From Blautia sp. (GTDB taxonomy: Bacteria > Bacillota > Clostridia > Lachnospirales > Lachnospiraceae): a stretch of DNA of 45,977 bases. Numbering within the stretch: the first letter of the stretch is position 1; each line of letters starts with the position of its first letter. The stretch lies in NCBI GenBank assembly GCA_022764275.1, contig JALERH010000136.1, positions 1-45,977 on the forward strand, read 5' to 3'. Under the pieces are notes generated by a model. That model was not told the DNA's origin and did not search any database. It saw nothing but the letters and a program-made list of their open reading frames with translations. Shown in pieces: positions 1-8,583 of this stretch. The position numbers were made by a program, and so were the translations under genes.

Positions 1-1698
1 TGGGCACCGATGGGCTCTTCCGCAAACCTGGAGGGCAGAACCCTGGCACAGGTGATTGCAGGAAAAGACAAGACTTTCCCGGGCGTTCTGGGAACAGCTG
101 TCTGCAAACTGCCGGGATTAAACTGCGGACGTACCGGTCTTACCGAGGCACAGGCTGTGGAGGCAGGATATGATGTGATCACCGTACTTGTACCGACAGA
201 TGACAAAGCACATTACTATCCGGATTCCTCCTTCTTCATTACAAAACTGATCGCAGATAAAAACACCCATAAGCTGCTGGGTGCTCAGATCCTGGGACCG
301 GGAGCTGTGGATAAGATGACCGATATCGCGGTTATGGGAATCTCCATGGGAGCAACGCTGGAAGACTTTGAGAACGTGGATTTTGCATACGCTCCTCCAT
401 TCTCCACCGCGATCCATCCGTTTGTACAGGCTGTCTATGTACTTCTGAATAAGCTTGATGGAACACTGGTCAGCATGACTCCGGCTGAATATGCAGCAGG
501 AAAAGCAGACAAATATCGTGTCATTGACGCAGGGCCGGCACCATCTATCCATGGTGCAGATTATGTGGATTACACAAAGGTTGACGGGGAAATTCCGGGA
601 ATCGGAAAAGATGAGAAGCTTCTCCTTGTCTGTGCAAAGGGTAAGAGAGCATATTTTCTTCAGAATCGCCTGAGACATTTCGGATATACCAATACCGTTG
701 TTCTGGAGGGATCCACTTTCTTCAATGATGTTCATGTAAAAAATGCATCCGGAAAAATCCCGGCAGCAGAAGTGACCAGAGTAAAGGCGCTTGGTTTCCT
801 GCAGGATAAACGAACGGGAGACCACTTTAACTGTCGTGTTATCACCAGAAATGGTAAGATTACAGCAGAAGAGAGCCGTGTAATCTCCGAAGCAGCTGAG
901 CTTTACGGCAGCGGTGAGATTACTATGACATCCCGTATGACACTGGAAATTCAGGGAGTTCCGTTTGAAAATATTGATCCGATCCGTGAGTTTCTGATGC
1001 AGGCAGGTCTGGCAACAGGCGGTACCGGCTCCAAGGTTCGTCCGGTAGTTTCCTGTAAAGGTACCACCTGCCAGTATGGATTGATCGATACCTTTGATCT
1101 GTCCAATGAGATTCACGAAAGATTCTTTATCGGATACAACAACGTAAAACTGCCTCATAAATTTAAGATTGCTGTCGGCGGCTGCCCGAACAACTGCGTA
1201 AAACCGGATCTGAATGACCTGGGTATCATCGGTCAGAGAGTGCCGGAGATCGATATGGAAAAGTGTAAAGGCTGTAAGAAATGTCAGATTGAGCAGAACT
1301 GTCCGATCAAAGTGGCAAAACTCGTGGACGGCAAGATCGTGGTGGATCCGGAGAAATGCAACCACTGCGGCAGATGTATCGGCAAATGTCCGTTTAAGGC
1401 ATTTGAGAATTATACAAACGGCTACCGCATCTACATCGGCGGACGCTGGGGCAAGAAAGTGGCTCAGGGGCAGTATCTGGATAAAATCTTCACAGATAAA
1501 GAGGAAGTATTAAACGTAGTGGAAAAAGCAATCCTTCTCTTCCGCGAGCAGGGTATCACAGGTGAGCGTTTCGCAGATACCGTTGCACGTATCGGATTTG
1601 AGAATGTACAGGAACAGCTTCTTTCCGATGAGCTTCTGGCAAGAAAACAGGAAAACCTGACTGCTCAGAAACATTTAAAGGGCGGCGCAACTTGCTAA
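1..1698 (+). CDS. FAD oxidoreductase / rhodanese / siroheme sulfite (nitrite) reductase / ferredoxin fusion, 5' end outside window
   Basis: The frame is open from base 1, so the ATG at 10 is internal and the FAD/NAD(P)-binding part lies upstream. Residue numbers count from that ATG. Residues 1-150 match the C-terminal dimerisation domain of CoA-disulfide reductase-like flavoproteins. Residues about 170-245 form a rhodanese domain with candidate persulfide Cys208 in VCAKGKRAY. Residues about 265-400 are a nitrite/sulfite reductase ferredoxin-like plus siroheme/4Fe-4S unit, with Cys349, Cys354, Cys392 and Cys396. Residues about 415-470 carry two 4Fe-4S ferredoxin motifs: CxxCxxCx5C, then CxxCxxCx3CP. 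One chain would take NAD(P)H electrons through FAD and Fe-S clusters to siroheme, with the rhodanese carrying sulfane sulfur. The likely job is sulfite or polysulfide reduction in the cytoplasm. The spacing C-x4-C is one residue shorter than the usual C-x5-C. A terminator follows at once. The substrate is inferred. Confidence 0.85.
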   Translation, partial: WAPMGSSANLEGRTLAQVIAGKDKTFPGVLGTAVCKLPGLNCGRTGLTEAQAVEAGYDVITVLVPTDDKAHYYPDSSFFITKLIADKNTHKLLGAQILGPGAVDKMTDIAVMGISMGATLEDFENVDFAYAPPFSTAIHPFVQAVYVLLNKLDGTLVSMTPAEYAAGKADKYRVIDAGPAPSIHGADYVDYTKVDGEIPGIGKDEKLLLVCAKGKRAYFLQNRLRHFGYTNTVVLEGSTFFNDVHVKNASGKIPAAEVTRVKALGFLQDKRTGDHFNCRVITRNGKITAEESRVISEAAELYGSGEITMTSRMTLEIQGVPFENIDPIREFLMQAGLATGGTGSKVRPVVSCKGTTCQYGLIDTFDLSNEIHERFFIGYNNVKLPHKFKIAVGGCPNNCVKPDLNDLGIIGQRVPEIDMEKCKGCKKCQIEQNCPIKVAKLVDGKIVVDPEKCNHCGRCIGKCPFKAFENYTNGYRIYIGGRWGKKVAQGQYLDKIFTDKEEVLNVVEKAILLFREQGITGERFADTVARIGFENVQEQLLSDELLARKQENLTAQKHLKGGATC

Positions 1699-1710
1699 AA
1701 CCTTAAAGAG

Positions 1711-1764
1711 AAGAGGGTATTGCAAAATAGCTGCATCAGCTGTTTGTGCAATACCCTCTTTTTA
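1711..1764 (+). terminator. Intrinsic terminator after the sulfite reductase fusion
   Basis: AAGAGGGTATTGCA pairs with TGCAATACCCTCTT across an inner partly paired loop, followed by a run of T. It lies 13 bases after the stop codon. The facing minus-strand gene ends at 1779, so the hairpin may also slow minus-strand transcription, although the T run is much better on the plus side. Confidence 0.9.
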
Positions 1765-1778
1765 TACAATACAGATTC

Positions 1779-2009
1779 TTACTGTGCATCCTGCAGACTT
1801 CTCACTGCATCCATATCTTCGGGAGTCACTTTCAGGTTCGTGGTAAAATTTTTTCCATCCGGTGTGGAAATGGAAACTTCGATTACAGTTCCTTCTGTAA
1901 TGCCGTGCTGGGAAACCGCGTTCATAAACTGTGGAAATTTTGGGTGGCGGTTTGTGAATTGCTCCCAAATGCTTTTAAACTGTAATAATTTCATTGGATT
2001 AATTGCCAT
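1779..2009 (-). CDS. Small conserved hypothetical protein (76 aa)
   Basis: The protein begins MAINPMKLLQFKSIWEQF. It is soluble, has no signal peptide, and has a mixed helix/strand pattern (a TPDGKNF turn and a C-terminal EDMDAVRSL helix). I know proteins of this look as short hypotheticals of Lachnospiraceae but can name no function. The longer reading from 2018 (MRN...) is less likely, because the Shine-Dalgarno AAAGG sits nine bases before the ATG at 2009. That site overlaps the end of the upstream glycosyltransferase (stop at 2024), so the two genes are co-transcribed and may be translationally coupled. It ends facing the terminator at 1711-1764. A link to surface-polymer synthesis is suggested only by position. 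Confidence 0.75.
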   Translation of the reverse strand: MAINPMKLLQFKSIWEQFTNRHPKFPQFMNAVSQHGITEGTVIEVSISTPDGKNFTTNLKVTPEDMDAVRSLQDAQ

Positions 2010-2023
2010 GTTTCTCATCCTTT

Positions 2024-3370
2024 CTATCTTTTTCTGAGTTTATTTAATACTTTTCTGAATATCCCTGACGTATCTGCAGCAGGCTCATAAATCATCCTTG
2101 TTTGAGGAGTCGTGAGATCCGTTGATTCCGCCATGATTTTTTTGATGCGGTTTTTGAAGTCATTTTCTTTTGTATATTCCTTAGGATATGTTTCAAAGAA
2201 ATAGAGTGTTTCTCTGGGAATATCGTCGGGCGCGGAAACAATCTGACGGAAGCGTGGATCTTTGTCGGCAAATTCCTGAAAAATTTGAGTGCTGTCTGTG
2301 GATTTTTCTTTACAGATACCATAGACATAAAACTGCTCCACAGATTGCTTTTGTATACTTTCCAGGCAGGCGGAAAGCTTTGATACATCTCCTGTGAGAT
2401 GAACTGCCACAGTGAGAATCCGGGGTCTGGTCAGCAGGAGATAGTCGTAATACCATTTGAAATCCGGAGGATAGTTTTCCAGTGGAGCAACATCCAGGGA
2501 ACGGGAAAAGTCCCTTGTCCGGGAAATGATGCTTTCCTGAATTTCCGGGAGGTTCCTGTACCTGCGGTACCAGATGAAAAGGTCAACCAATTCACGTTCC
2601 AGAACAAGAGCCAGCTCCCGACCGGTAATACCGTACTTTTCACATTGCTTTTTTACAATAGAAAAGGACTCAAACTGGCACTGGAAATTTCTGGCCCGGT
2701 TTCCCATGAGAGACTGACCGTTATTTATGCGGTACTGTACCAGGTGTTCCTGCGTAAGGAGAATCCGCCCGGCTGCCAGAGAAATTTCATTAAAAAAGGA
2801 GCGGTCATTGACACACACCAGATGATTAAATTCTATTTTATTTTGAAGAAGAAACGTTCTTTTATAAATGCCGTTCCATGGCACAACGCTTATGTGGCTG
2901 AAAATTTCCGGTGCCTGGGAAAAAGTCAGGATTTTTCCAAAAAAATCTTCCGGTACATCGGACAGATCCAGAAGAGGTGTAGTGGAAATTTCTCCGGTAT
3001 CATTGTCAAAACAGTTGCTGCGGCATTTGAGGAAATCCGCATCCGCATCTTTTGCAAGCTTGTAAAGACGAAGATAAGCACCCTCCTCGACAATGTCATC
3101 AGAATCCAGAAAGTGTACATATTCACCCTGTGCAGACTGCAGGCCTGTATTGCGGCATGTTCCCGCAAACATGGTGGAAGCATTCTGGAAAAGGCGGATG
3201 CGGCTGTCTTTCTGCTGATATTCCCGGATGATCGCTGCGGAGCTGTCGGTGGATGCATCGTCCACGCAGATAACCTCCAGGTCCTGTATATCCTGAGTCA
3301 ATACGCTGTCCAGACAGACGCTTAAGTATTTATCAGCGTTATGGACAGGGATTATTACGCTCAATTTCAT
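2024..3370 (-). CDS. Family 2 glycosyltransferase with a C-terminal degenerate GT2 half-domain
   Basis: 448 aa. Residues 1-110 are a textbook GT-A family 2 domain: SVIIPVHN start, VDDASTD nucleotide-binding turn, and metal-binding Asp89-Ser-Asp91-Asp92 in HFLDSDD. It should transfer a sugar from a nucleotide donor to a surface glycan at the cytoplasmic face. The middle third holds acceptor-side helices. From residue 317 the chain again resembles the beginning of a GT2 domain (LTVAVHLTG, then LSACLESIQKQS, then KEKSTDS where VDDGSTD would be, then FADKDPRFRQI). It stops before any DxD motif, so this second half-domain should not be catalytic. There are no membrane segments. The start has AAAGG eight to nine bases upstream and a promoter at 3399-3427. 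It is divergent from tagD and is followed by the 76-residue protein. Confidence 0.9.
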   Translation of the reverse strand: MKLSVIIPVHNADKYLSVCLDSVLTQDIQDLEVICVDDASTDSSAAIIREYQQKDSRIRLFQNASTMFAGTCRNTGLQSAQGEYVHFLDSDDIVEEGAYLRLYKLAKDADADFLKCRSNCFDNDTGEISTTPLLDLSDVPEDFFGKILTFSQAPEIFSHISVVPWNGIYKRTFLLQNKIEFNHLVCVNDRSFFNEISLAAGRILLTQEHLVQYRINNGQSLMGNRARNFQCQFESFSIVKKQCEKYGITGRELALVLERELVDLFIWYRRYRNLPEIQESIISRTRDFSRSLDVAPLENYPPDFKWYYDYLLLTRPRILTVAVHLTGDVSKLSACLESIQKQSVEQFYVYGICKEKSTDSTQIFQEFADKDPRFRQIVSAPDDIPRETLYFFETYPKEYTKENDFKNRIKKIMAESTDLTTPQTRMIYEPAADTSGIFRKVLNKLRKR

Positions 3371-3398
3371 ATTGTTCTAATCCTTTCTGATTTGTCTT

Positions 3399-3427
3399 AT
3401 CTTATCACAGGGGCGTTTTTTTAGCAA
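3399..3427 (-). promoter_or_regulatory. Promoter for the minus-strand GT2 gene
   Basis: On the minus strand TTGCTA (3422-3427), a 17-base spacer and TAAGAT (3399-3404) precede the start codon at 3370 by about 28 bases. It is back to back with the tagD promoter at 3455-3483. Confidence 0.6.
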
Positions 3428-3454
3428 GTAAGCAGGGGGATTTCGGAATAAACA

Positions 3455-3483
3455 TTGAGTTTATCGCGGTTTCGTAATATAAT
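3455..3483 (+). promoter_or_regulatory. Promoter for tagD
   Basis: TTGAGT (3455-3460), a 17-base spacer and a perfect TATAAT (3478-3483). The predicted transcription start is only about 20 bases before the tagD ATG, leaving a short leader with no room for an RNA switch. Confidence 0.75.
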
Positions 3484-3512
3484 TAAGAAAAATCGGATTT
3501 ATGAGGGAGCTT

Positions 3513-3902
3513 ATGAAAAGAGTAATTACGTATGGTACGTTTGATCTGCTTCATTACGGACACATCAATCTTCTGCAGAGAGCAAAAAAATATGGAGATT
3601 ATCTGATCGTGGCGCTTTCCACGGATGAGTTTAACTGGAATGAGAAGCATAAAAAATGCTATTTTTCCTATGAAGAGCGTAAGCATCTTCTGGAAGCCAT
3701 CCGGTATGTGGACCTGGTCATTCCGGAGAAAAACTGGGAGCAGAAGGTGACAGATGTGAAAGAATACCACGTGGACACGTTTGTCATGGGAGATGACTGG
3801 GAGGGAAAATTTGATTTTCTCAAGCCATACTGCGATGTGATCTATCTGCCCAGAACACCGGAAATATCCACTACACAGATCAAAAAAGATTTGCATAAAT
3901 GA
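3513..3902 (+). CDS. tagD: Glycerol-3-phosphate cytidylyltransferase
   Basis: 129 aa, the same length as Bacillus TagD. It carries the nucleotidyltransferase signature HYGH (residues about 14-17) after the start MKRVITYGTFDLL, and the C-terminal substrate motif RTPEISTTQI. It joins CTP and sn-glycerol 3-phosphate into CDP-glycerol, the donor for wall-polymer glycerol phosphate. I prefer the ATG at 3513 over 3501 because AGGGAG lies just before it and the protein then starts exactly where the family starts. It is transcribed alone from a TATAAT promoter and ends in a hairpin shared with the convergent GT gene. A second, fused copy of this domain occurs at 8584, so the locus probably makes two CDP-activated compounds. 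Confidence 0.93.
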   Translation: MKRVITYGTFDLLHYGHINLLQRAKKYGDYLIVALSTDEFNWNEKHKKCYFSYEERKHLLEAIRYVDLVIPEKNWEQKVTDVKEYHVDTFVMGDDWEGKFDFLKPYCDVIYLPRTPEISTTQIKKDLHK

Positions 3903-3936
3903 GGAATGGTGCTGCGAAAGATGCGGCACCATTCCT
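3903..3936. terminator. Hairpin between convergent tagD and GT2 gene
   Basis: GGAATGGTGC pairs with GCACCATTCC around a short loop, directly between two convergent stop codons. Neither side has a clean T run, so it is at best a weak two-way intrinsic terminator. Confidence 0.5.
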
Positions 3937-3939
3937 GGC

Positions 3940-4683
3940 TTATCGGTATTTCCAGATTCCGTGCAGAGCATAGGACACAAAGAAGCAGGCACTTCTTAAT
4001 GGTCCATATCCCACGTAGCGGTAGACCTGATAGGTCATACGGGCGGATTTGGCCTTGTTGCGGGATTTTCCTCCTTCACTCAGGCGGTATTTCAGGTAAG
4101 GCTCGTTAATTCCGGTGGCGTGTCCGTATTTTTTCAGGATTTTCAGCCAGGTGATATAATCCTCGTGACTGTCGTCATGTTCCATGGGATACAAAAGGGC
4201 AGCCTCTCGCAGAAGAAGTACCGAAGAACAGTTAATGCTGTTATGCTTTAAAAGCTCGTGGTAAGTCAGCCGCTCTTTTACGGGAATATACTTTCCTGTG
4301 GGGGTACCATCCGGATTCATGAGGTCTCGCCCTGTAGAACAAAGTACATCTCCGGTCCGGGCAAGCGCCTTAAGCTGAGCGGAGAGCTTTCCCGCATCCC
4401 ACCAGTCATCCGCATCCAGAAATGCGATGTATTTTCCGTGAGCTTCCCGGACTCCACGGTTGCGGGAACCGGCAGCTCCCAGATTTTTCTCGTTTTTCAA
4501 ATAGTGAAAATCCCTGCGGGGCAGCCAGGGGGTCAGAACCTCAGCTGTTTTGTCCGTGGAACCATCGTCAATTACCAGAAGCTCCAGGGGAACATTCTGT
4601 GAGAAAACGGATTCCACCGCCTGTCTGATATATTTTTCCCCGTTATAAACGGGCATGATTACCGATACAAGGGGTTTGTTCAT
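3940..4683 (-). CDS. Family 2 glycosyltransferase
   Basis: 247 aa single-domain GT-A enzyme. It opens with VSVIMPVYNGEKYI, then VIDDGSTD (residues 38-45), GAAGSRNRGV, and metal-binding Asp90-Ala-Asp92-Asp93 in FLDADDWW. The later motif HEDYITWLKI is the usual acceptor-site acidic motif of this family. There is no transmembrane helix, so it probably works at the inner membrane face on a lipid-linked surface glycan. A -10 hexamer TATAAT lies on the minus strand at 4717-4722 with only a weak -35. It is encoded opposite to the rest of the locus. Donor and acceptor cannot be read from the sequence. Confidence 0.9.
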   Translation of the reverse strand: MNKPLVSVIMPVYNGEKYIRQAVESVFSQNVPLELLVIDDGSTDKTAEVLTPWLPRRDFHYLKNEKNLGAAGSRNRGVREAHGKYIAFLDADDWWDAGKLSAQLKALARTGDVLCSTGRDLMNPDGTPTGKYIPVKERLTYHELLKHNSINCSSVLLLREAALLYPMEHDDSHEDYITWLKILKKYGHATGINEPYLKYRLSEGGKSRNKAKSARMTYQVYRYVGYGPLRSACFFVSYALHGIWKYR

Positions 4684-4758
4684 AATTTTTTCTCCCTGCC
4701 AAGTTTTAACCCTTATATTATAACGTAGGACGCAGACTTTCGTCCAGCGATTTTTCCC

Positions 4759-4787
4759 TTGAAATAAGCCTTATGAACTGTTACTAT
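4759..4787 (+). promoter_or_regulatory. Promoter for the surface-polymer operon
   Basis: TTGAAA (4759-4764), a 17-base spacer and TACTAT (4782-4787). The start codon of the first gene is at 4845. All genes up to 15905 lie in the same direction with gaps of 48 bases or less, so this is the likely main promoter of an 11-kb operon. Confidence 0.6.
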
Positions 4788-4844
4788 TATTAAATAATGA
4801 GGGCAGCTTATTTAGCTGTGCAGGATGATTATAAGGGGGCATAG

Positions 4845-7466
4845 ATGAAGCCTTTTAAAGTCAGCATTATAGTTCCGGTTTATAATGTGGAGAAATATCT
4901 GTCAGCCTGTTTGGAAAGTCTGGCGGCACAGACTCTGGAAGAAGTGGAAATCGTGGCTGTAAACGATGGCAGTACAGATGGAAGCCTTGCTGTTCTGAAG
5001 CAGTTTAAGGACAGATATCCGGAAAAATTATTCATATATACGACAGAAAACCATGGGGTCAGTCATGCCAGGAATCTGGGATTTTCAAAGGCACGGGGTG
5101 AATTCGTCTGGTTTGTGGACAGCGATGATTATGTGGAACCGGATGCATGTGAGCTTCTTTACCACAAAGCCATAACAGACGGAAATGATCTGGTGCTGTT
5201 TCGCTATTATAATGTAGATGGAGTGAGCGGAAAAAGAAAAGAATTTGATATCAGCCATTATAACCAGAACTTTAAAATTTCTGATAAGCCTTATGAGCTT
5301 CCTGCTATCTCACCTTATCCATGGATTAAATTTATAAAATATGAGCTTTTTGAGGGCCTTGCATTTCCGGAGGGAATCCGCTTCGAGGATCTTCCCGTCG
5401 CGTATCTTCTGGCTGTGAGGGCCTCTTCCATTGGTGTGGTGAATGAATGTCTTTATAATTACAGAAAGAATATTGGTTTTCTGAGCAGTCTCAATTCATC
5501 TACTCTGGATGTCAAAAAAGCAATTATTTACTTAAAGGAAAACATAGAACGTCTGGGATTTGGAGACACCTACAGGGAAGAACTGGATTTCGTTGCTGTG
5601 CGCCATTTCCTGTATCGGTTCTGGAAGCTTCTGACCAATTATGAAACAGGAAAAAAGGCTCTGAAGCTTCAGCTTGTGAATGAACTTTTTGACTATATAG
5701 AACGGGAAATCCCCGGATGGAGAGATAATCATTATGTAAAATACTCTCTTCCGGGACATATTTCCAGGATGCTGTATCTCTACGGCTCCAGGGAAGAAAT
5801 GCTGCGATTTGTGGAAAATTGTGACGGAATGAAAGCGAATGAGCAGAAAGCATGGCTCAGGGAATATAAGAGTGCTCATGAGGCTGAACTATCCTATCGT
5901 CCATCTGACAGAATCTCCAGGGAAAAAGAAGCAAGAGACGCTTACGAGAAAGCGTATGCAGGCGGAGAAACTGACGGGAAGCAGATTTTTCTGGAGTCCG
6001 GGTCCGGCCTTGGAATGGATTTGGGAATCCGGGCACTGCTTTTGTATCTGACACAGGAGAAAAAGGAGTATCATATAATCCTTTCCCTACGGAAGAATGT
6101 CCAAAGACTGGCAGATTTCCCGGAAAAGGATGCACGGATTACCCTGGTGGAGCCGGAGACAAAGGAATATGGGAAAGCTCTGGCAGCTTCCCGATATCTG
6201 GTTGCGGACAGTCCCCTTCCTTATTATATGAAGAAAAAAGACACGCAGTGTTTTATACTTCTTTGCGGCAGCAGTCTGTATCCGCTGACGGTAACAAACA
6301 GTCGATTGGGCAGCGCAGACACGGGCCTCTGGCAGCACAGTATGTTTCTTGCAGATTATCTGTATTTTCCAGATGAAATCATACGCCGCAATTACATCAA
6401 AGACTGCAAGATACAGGAAATCTGCATGACACCGTATTTTGTGGGGAAAGCACCGGAAGAGAAATCTCACGGAAATTCGGAAAGGCGCATGGAAATCCGA
6501 AAAGCTCTTGGCATGAAAGATGAGCAGCAGATCATTATGTGCTGTCCACAGCCGCTGGGGGAGAATATACCTGGAGCACTGCAGGCATACAGGAGTCTTG
6601 TTTCCGGTCTTTATCAGCTGGACTGTGAGCTTGGTGACGGACAGACGGTATATCTGTGGATGAACTGGGAAAACGATCTGGATTTCAGCCGTTTTACGCA
6701 CATCCTGCCTATGCCCGACAAGTATGAGTTCTTTGATTTTGCCAGTGCCTGTGATGTATTTATCTCGGATTATCATCCCGGACTGGTATATCTTGCGGGA
6801 AGAGGAAAGAAAACCATTCAGTTCCTCTGCGATGGGGACTCCTGCAAAAAGGACACCGGTTTTTTACTTATGATGGGGGAGCGTGGAATTCTTCAGTGCG
6901 ACAATGTGCCGGAGCTGGTGCGGCTTTTGAATGACAGAAATATACCGGCTTCTGTACCGGATGCTGAGGAGGAAAACAGGAATCCGTTCGGGACTGCGCA
7001 GGAATTTCTGAAAGCTGTTCTGGATGGAAAAGAGCCAGAAGGACTTTTGGCACCGGAAGCAACCGGCTGTCCCCGCGTATTGTGTTATGCCGGGGGCAGA
7101 CTGTCTGAAAAGAGAAAAGAGGAGCTTCGTGCCCTGGCAGCCGATTCCGCCGGAAAGAATATATGGATCGCCTTTAATGAATTTCAGAATGCCGATATGG
7201 GCAGGAGCCTGTCACATATTGTACCGGGATGCTTACTCCTTCCACTGAAACCGTATTCAAAAGATGATATTCTTTTCTTTGGAAGAAAAGAATGCCGTAA
7301 GTATCTGCGTAACGCAGCCTTTGATGAGGTGGTCATTACCTCCACGGATTATGTGGAAATTTTAAAGGCGATTTTGCCTCCGTGGCTTGTGAAAAAAGGC
7401 AGAAACCTTCAGAAAAAGGGCAGGAAGATATTGCAAAAATGTAAATTAATATTCCAAAAGCCATAA
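4845..7466 (+). CDS. Two-domain GT2 / TagB-TagF-like (CDP-glycerol glycerophosphotransferase family) protein, transferase site altered
   Basis: 873 aa. Residues 1-230 are a complete GT2 domain: VSIIVPVYN, VNDGSTD, and Asp92-Ser-Asp94-Asp95 in WFVDSDD. Residues about 375-690 follow the fold order of the CDP-glycerol:poly-glycerophosphate transferase family. A segment LVADSPLPYYMKKK leads to the place where family members have WHGTPL, and ACDVFISDY stands where they have ADVLITDYSS. Here the WHG histidine is Cys474 (LCGSSL) and the DYSS serines are His644-Pro645. The GT2 half should be active, but the phosphotransferase half may be inactive or may use another substrate. The C-terminus (about 745-873) is a Rossmann-like tail ending in basic helices, which fits membrane association. 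It is the first gene of the operon. Confidence 0.8.
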   Translation: MKPFKVSIIVPVYNVEKYLSACLESLAAQTLEEVEIVAVNDGSTDGSLAVLKQFKDRYPEKLFIYTTENHGVSHARNLGFSKARGEFVWFVDSDDYVEPDACELLYHKAITDGNDLVLFRYYNVDGVSGKRKEFDISHYNQNFKISDKPYELPAISPYPWIKFIKYELFEGLAFPEGIRFEDLPVAYLLAVRASSIGVVNECLYNYRKNIGFLSSLNSSTLDVKKAIIYLKENIERLGFGDTYREELDFVAVRHFLYRFWKLLTNYETGKKALKLQLVNELFDYIEREIPGWRDNHYVKYSLPGHISRMLYLYGSREEMLRFVENCDGMKANEQKAWLREYKSAHEAELSYRPSDRISREKEARDAYEKAYAGGETDGKQIFLESGSGLGMDLGIRALLLYLTQEKKEYHIILSLRKNVQRLADFPEKDARITLVEPETKEYGKALAASRYLVADSPLPYYMKKKDTQCFILLCGSSLYPLTVTNSRLGSADTGLWQHSMFLADYLYFPDEIIRRNYIKDCKIQEICMTPYFVGKAPEEKSHGNSERRMEIRKALGMKDEQQIIMCCPQPLGENIPGALQAYRSLVSGLYQLDCELGDGQTVYLWMNWENDLDFSRFTHILPMPDKYEFFDFASACDVFISDYHPGLVYLAGRGKKTIQFLCDGDSCKKDTGFLLMMGERGILQCDNVPELVRLLNDRNIPASVPDAEEENRNPFGTAQEFLKAVLDGKEPEGLLAPEATGCPRVLCYAGGRLSEKRKEELRALAADSAGKNIWIAFNEFQNADMGRSLSHIVPGCLLLPLKPYSKDDILFFGRKECRKYLRNAAFDEVVITSTDYVEILKAILPPWLVKKGRNLQKKGRKILQKCKLIFQKP

Positions 7467-7513
7467 AAATGTGTTATTCTTTATTCATGAAATTATTACA
7501 GGACGGATAAAAA

Positions 7514-8554
7514 ATGAGTAAAAACACAGCCGGACAGGAGTCTCCATATTCCTGTCTGATAGACAATATTAAAGTTGTTTTGATATTCCTGGTTGTATTC
7601 AACCATATCATCGCGTTCCAGCTTGTGAAGGTGGATGACGCGGTGCGCCATGTCTGGTATGCAATTACGATTTTTCATATGCCTGCGTTCATTTTTGTTT
7701 CCGGCTATCTTTCCAAGAAGCCGCAGGATGTATTAAAGAACGTCAAAAATCTGCTGATTCCCTATGTTTTGGGCTACAGTCTGACCTGGTATGCCCAGAT
7801 ATGGCTGGGAAATAATGTGGATTATGAGCTGCTGCGCCCGTCCGGAACAGTCATGTGGTATGTTCTGGCATTGTTTGTCTACCGGCTTGTCATTGAGGCG
7901 TTCGGAAAAATCCGGTTTATCGTGCCGTTAAGCATTATCTTTGCTCTGTGGGCCGGTACAAGGGCAGAGTTTTCCACTTATTTATCTGCCTCCAGAATTG
8001 CCGTATTTTTCCCGTTTTTTGTGGCAGGCTATCTGTGGAAGAGCGATTATATCAAGGCAATCCGTAAATTTAAGGGGAAATGGATCTTTCTTCTTTTGTC
8101 CTTTTTCCTGCTTTATGCGGTGCCGAATTTTATGCTGAGCAACGAAATCCCGGTAGACCTTTTCCGGGGAAATCATTCCTACAAAGTCTGCGGTATGGGG
8201 GATCCGGAGGGGATGGTCGTCAGGCTGCTCATGTATCTGGTATCCTTTGTCCTGATTTTTACATTTCTGGCATTGGTGCCGGACAGGAAGCTTCCGATTA
8301 CCTTTATTGGAAGAAATACGATGGGAATTTACTTTTTCCACTATCCGCTGCTGATTGTTATGAATGGACTGATGATTCTGAAAATACCTCAGCTTCTGAA
8401 CGTGTGGGCATTGTTTGGCGTCTCCCTGATCATCGTTCTGGTGCTGGGAAGCCTGCCTGTCAACTGGCTGTATAATGGTGTATTGCAGCTGCTCACTTTA
8501 ATTCTTTTTAAAGGGGAGAAAAAAGAGAAGGAAGAATTTTCAGAGCAAGAATGA
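7514..8554 (+). CDS. Acyltransferase-3 family integral membrane protein
   Basis: 346 aa with about ten hydrophobic segments. The start IDNIKVVLIFLVVFNHIIAF matches the first helix of acyltransferase-3 proteins of the fucose 4-O-acetylase/NolL type, where the His (here in FNHI) is catalytic. IFHMPAFIFVSGYLSKK follows as the usual second motif, and NTMGIYFFHYPLL the late one. Such enzymes move an acyl group, most often acetyl, onto a sugar or polyol hydroxyl of a surface polymer. The C-terminus is a short charged cytoplasmic tail (KGEKKEKEEFSEQE). The gap to the upstream gene is 47 bases with only a weak ribosome site (AGGACGG). It probably decorates the polymer assembled by its neighbours. Confidence 0.85.
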   Translation: MSKNTAGQESPYSCLIDNIKVVLIFLVVFNHIIAFQLVKVDDAVRHVWYAITIFHMPAFIFVSGYLSKKPQDVLKNVKNLLIPYVLGYSLTWYAQIWLGNNVDYELLRPSGTVMWYVLALFVYRLVIEAFGKIRFIVPLSIIFALWAGTRAEFSTYLSASRIAVFFPFFVAGYLWKSDYIKAIRKFKGKWIFLLLSFFLLYAVPNFMLSNEIPVDLFRGNHSYKVCGMGDPEGMVVRLLMYLVSFVLIFTFLALVPDRKLPITFIGRNTMGIYFFHYPLLIVMNGLMILKIPQLLNVWALFGVSLIIVLVLGSLPVNWLYNGVLQLLTLILFKGEKKEKEEFSEQE

Positions 8555-8583
8555 GAATCTGTAATGAAAAACAGGGGTAAAAT

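Noticed and set aside
118-1365. 415-residue open frame opposite the sulfite reductase fusion
   Set aside because: Shadow of a clear multidomain gene; composition is typical of reverse-complement reading.
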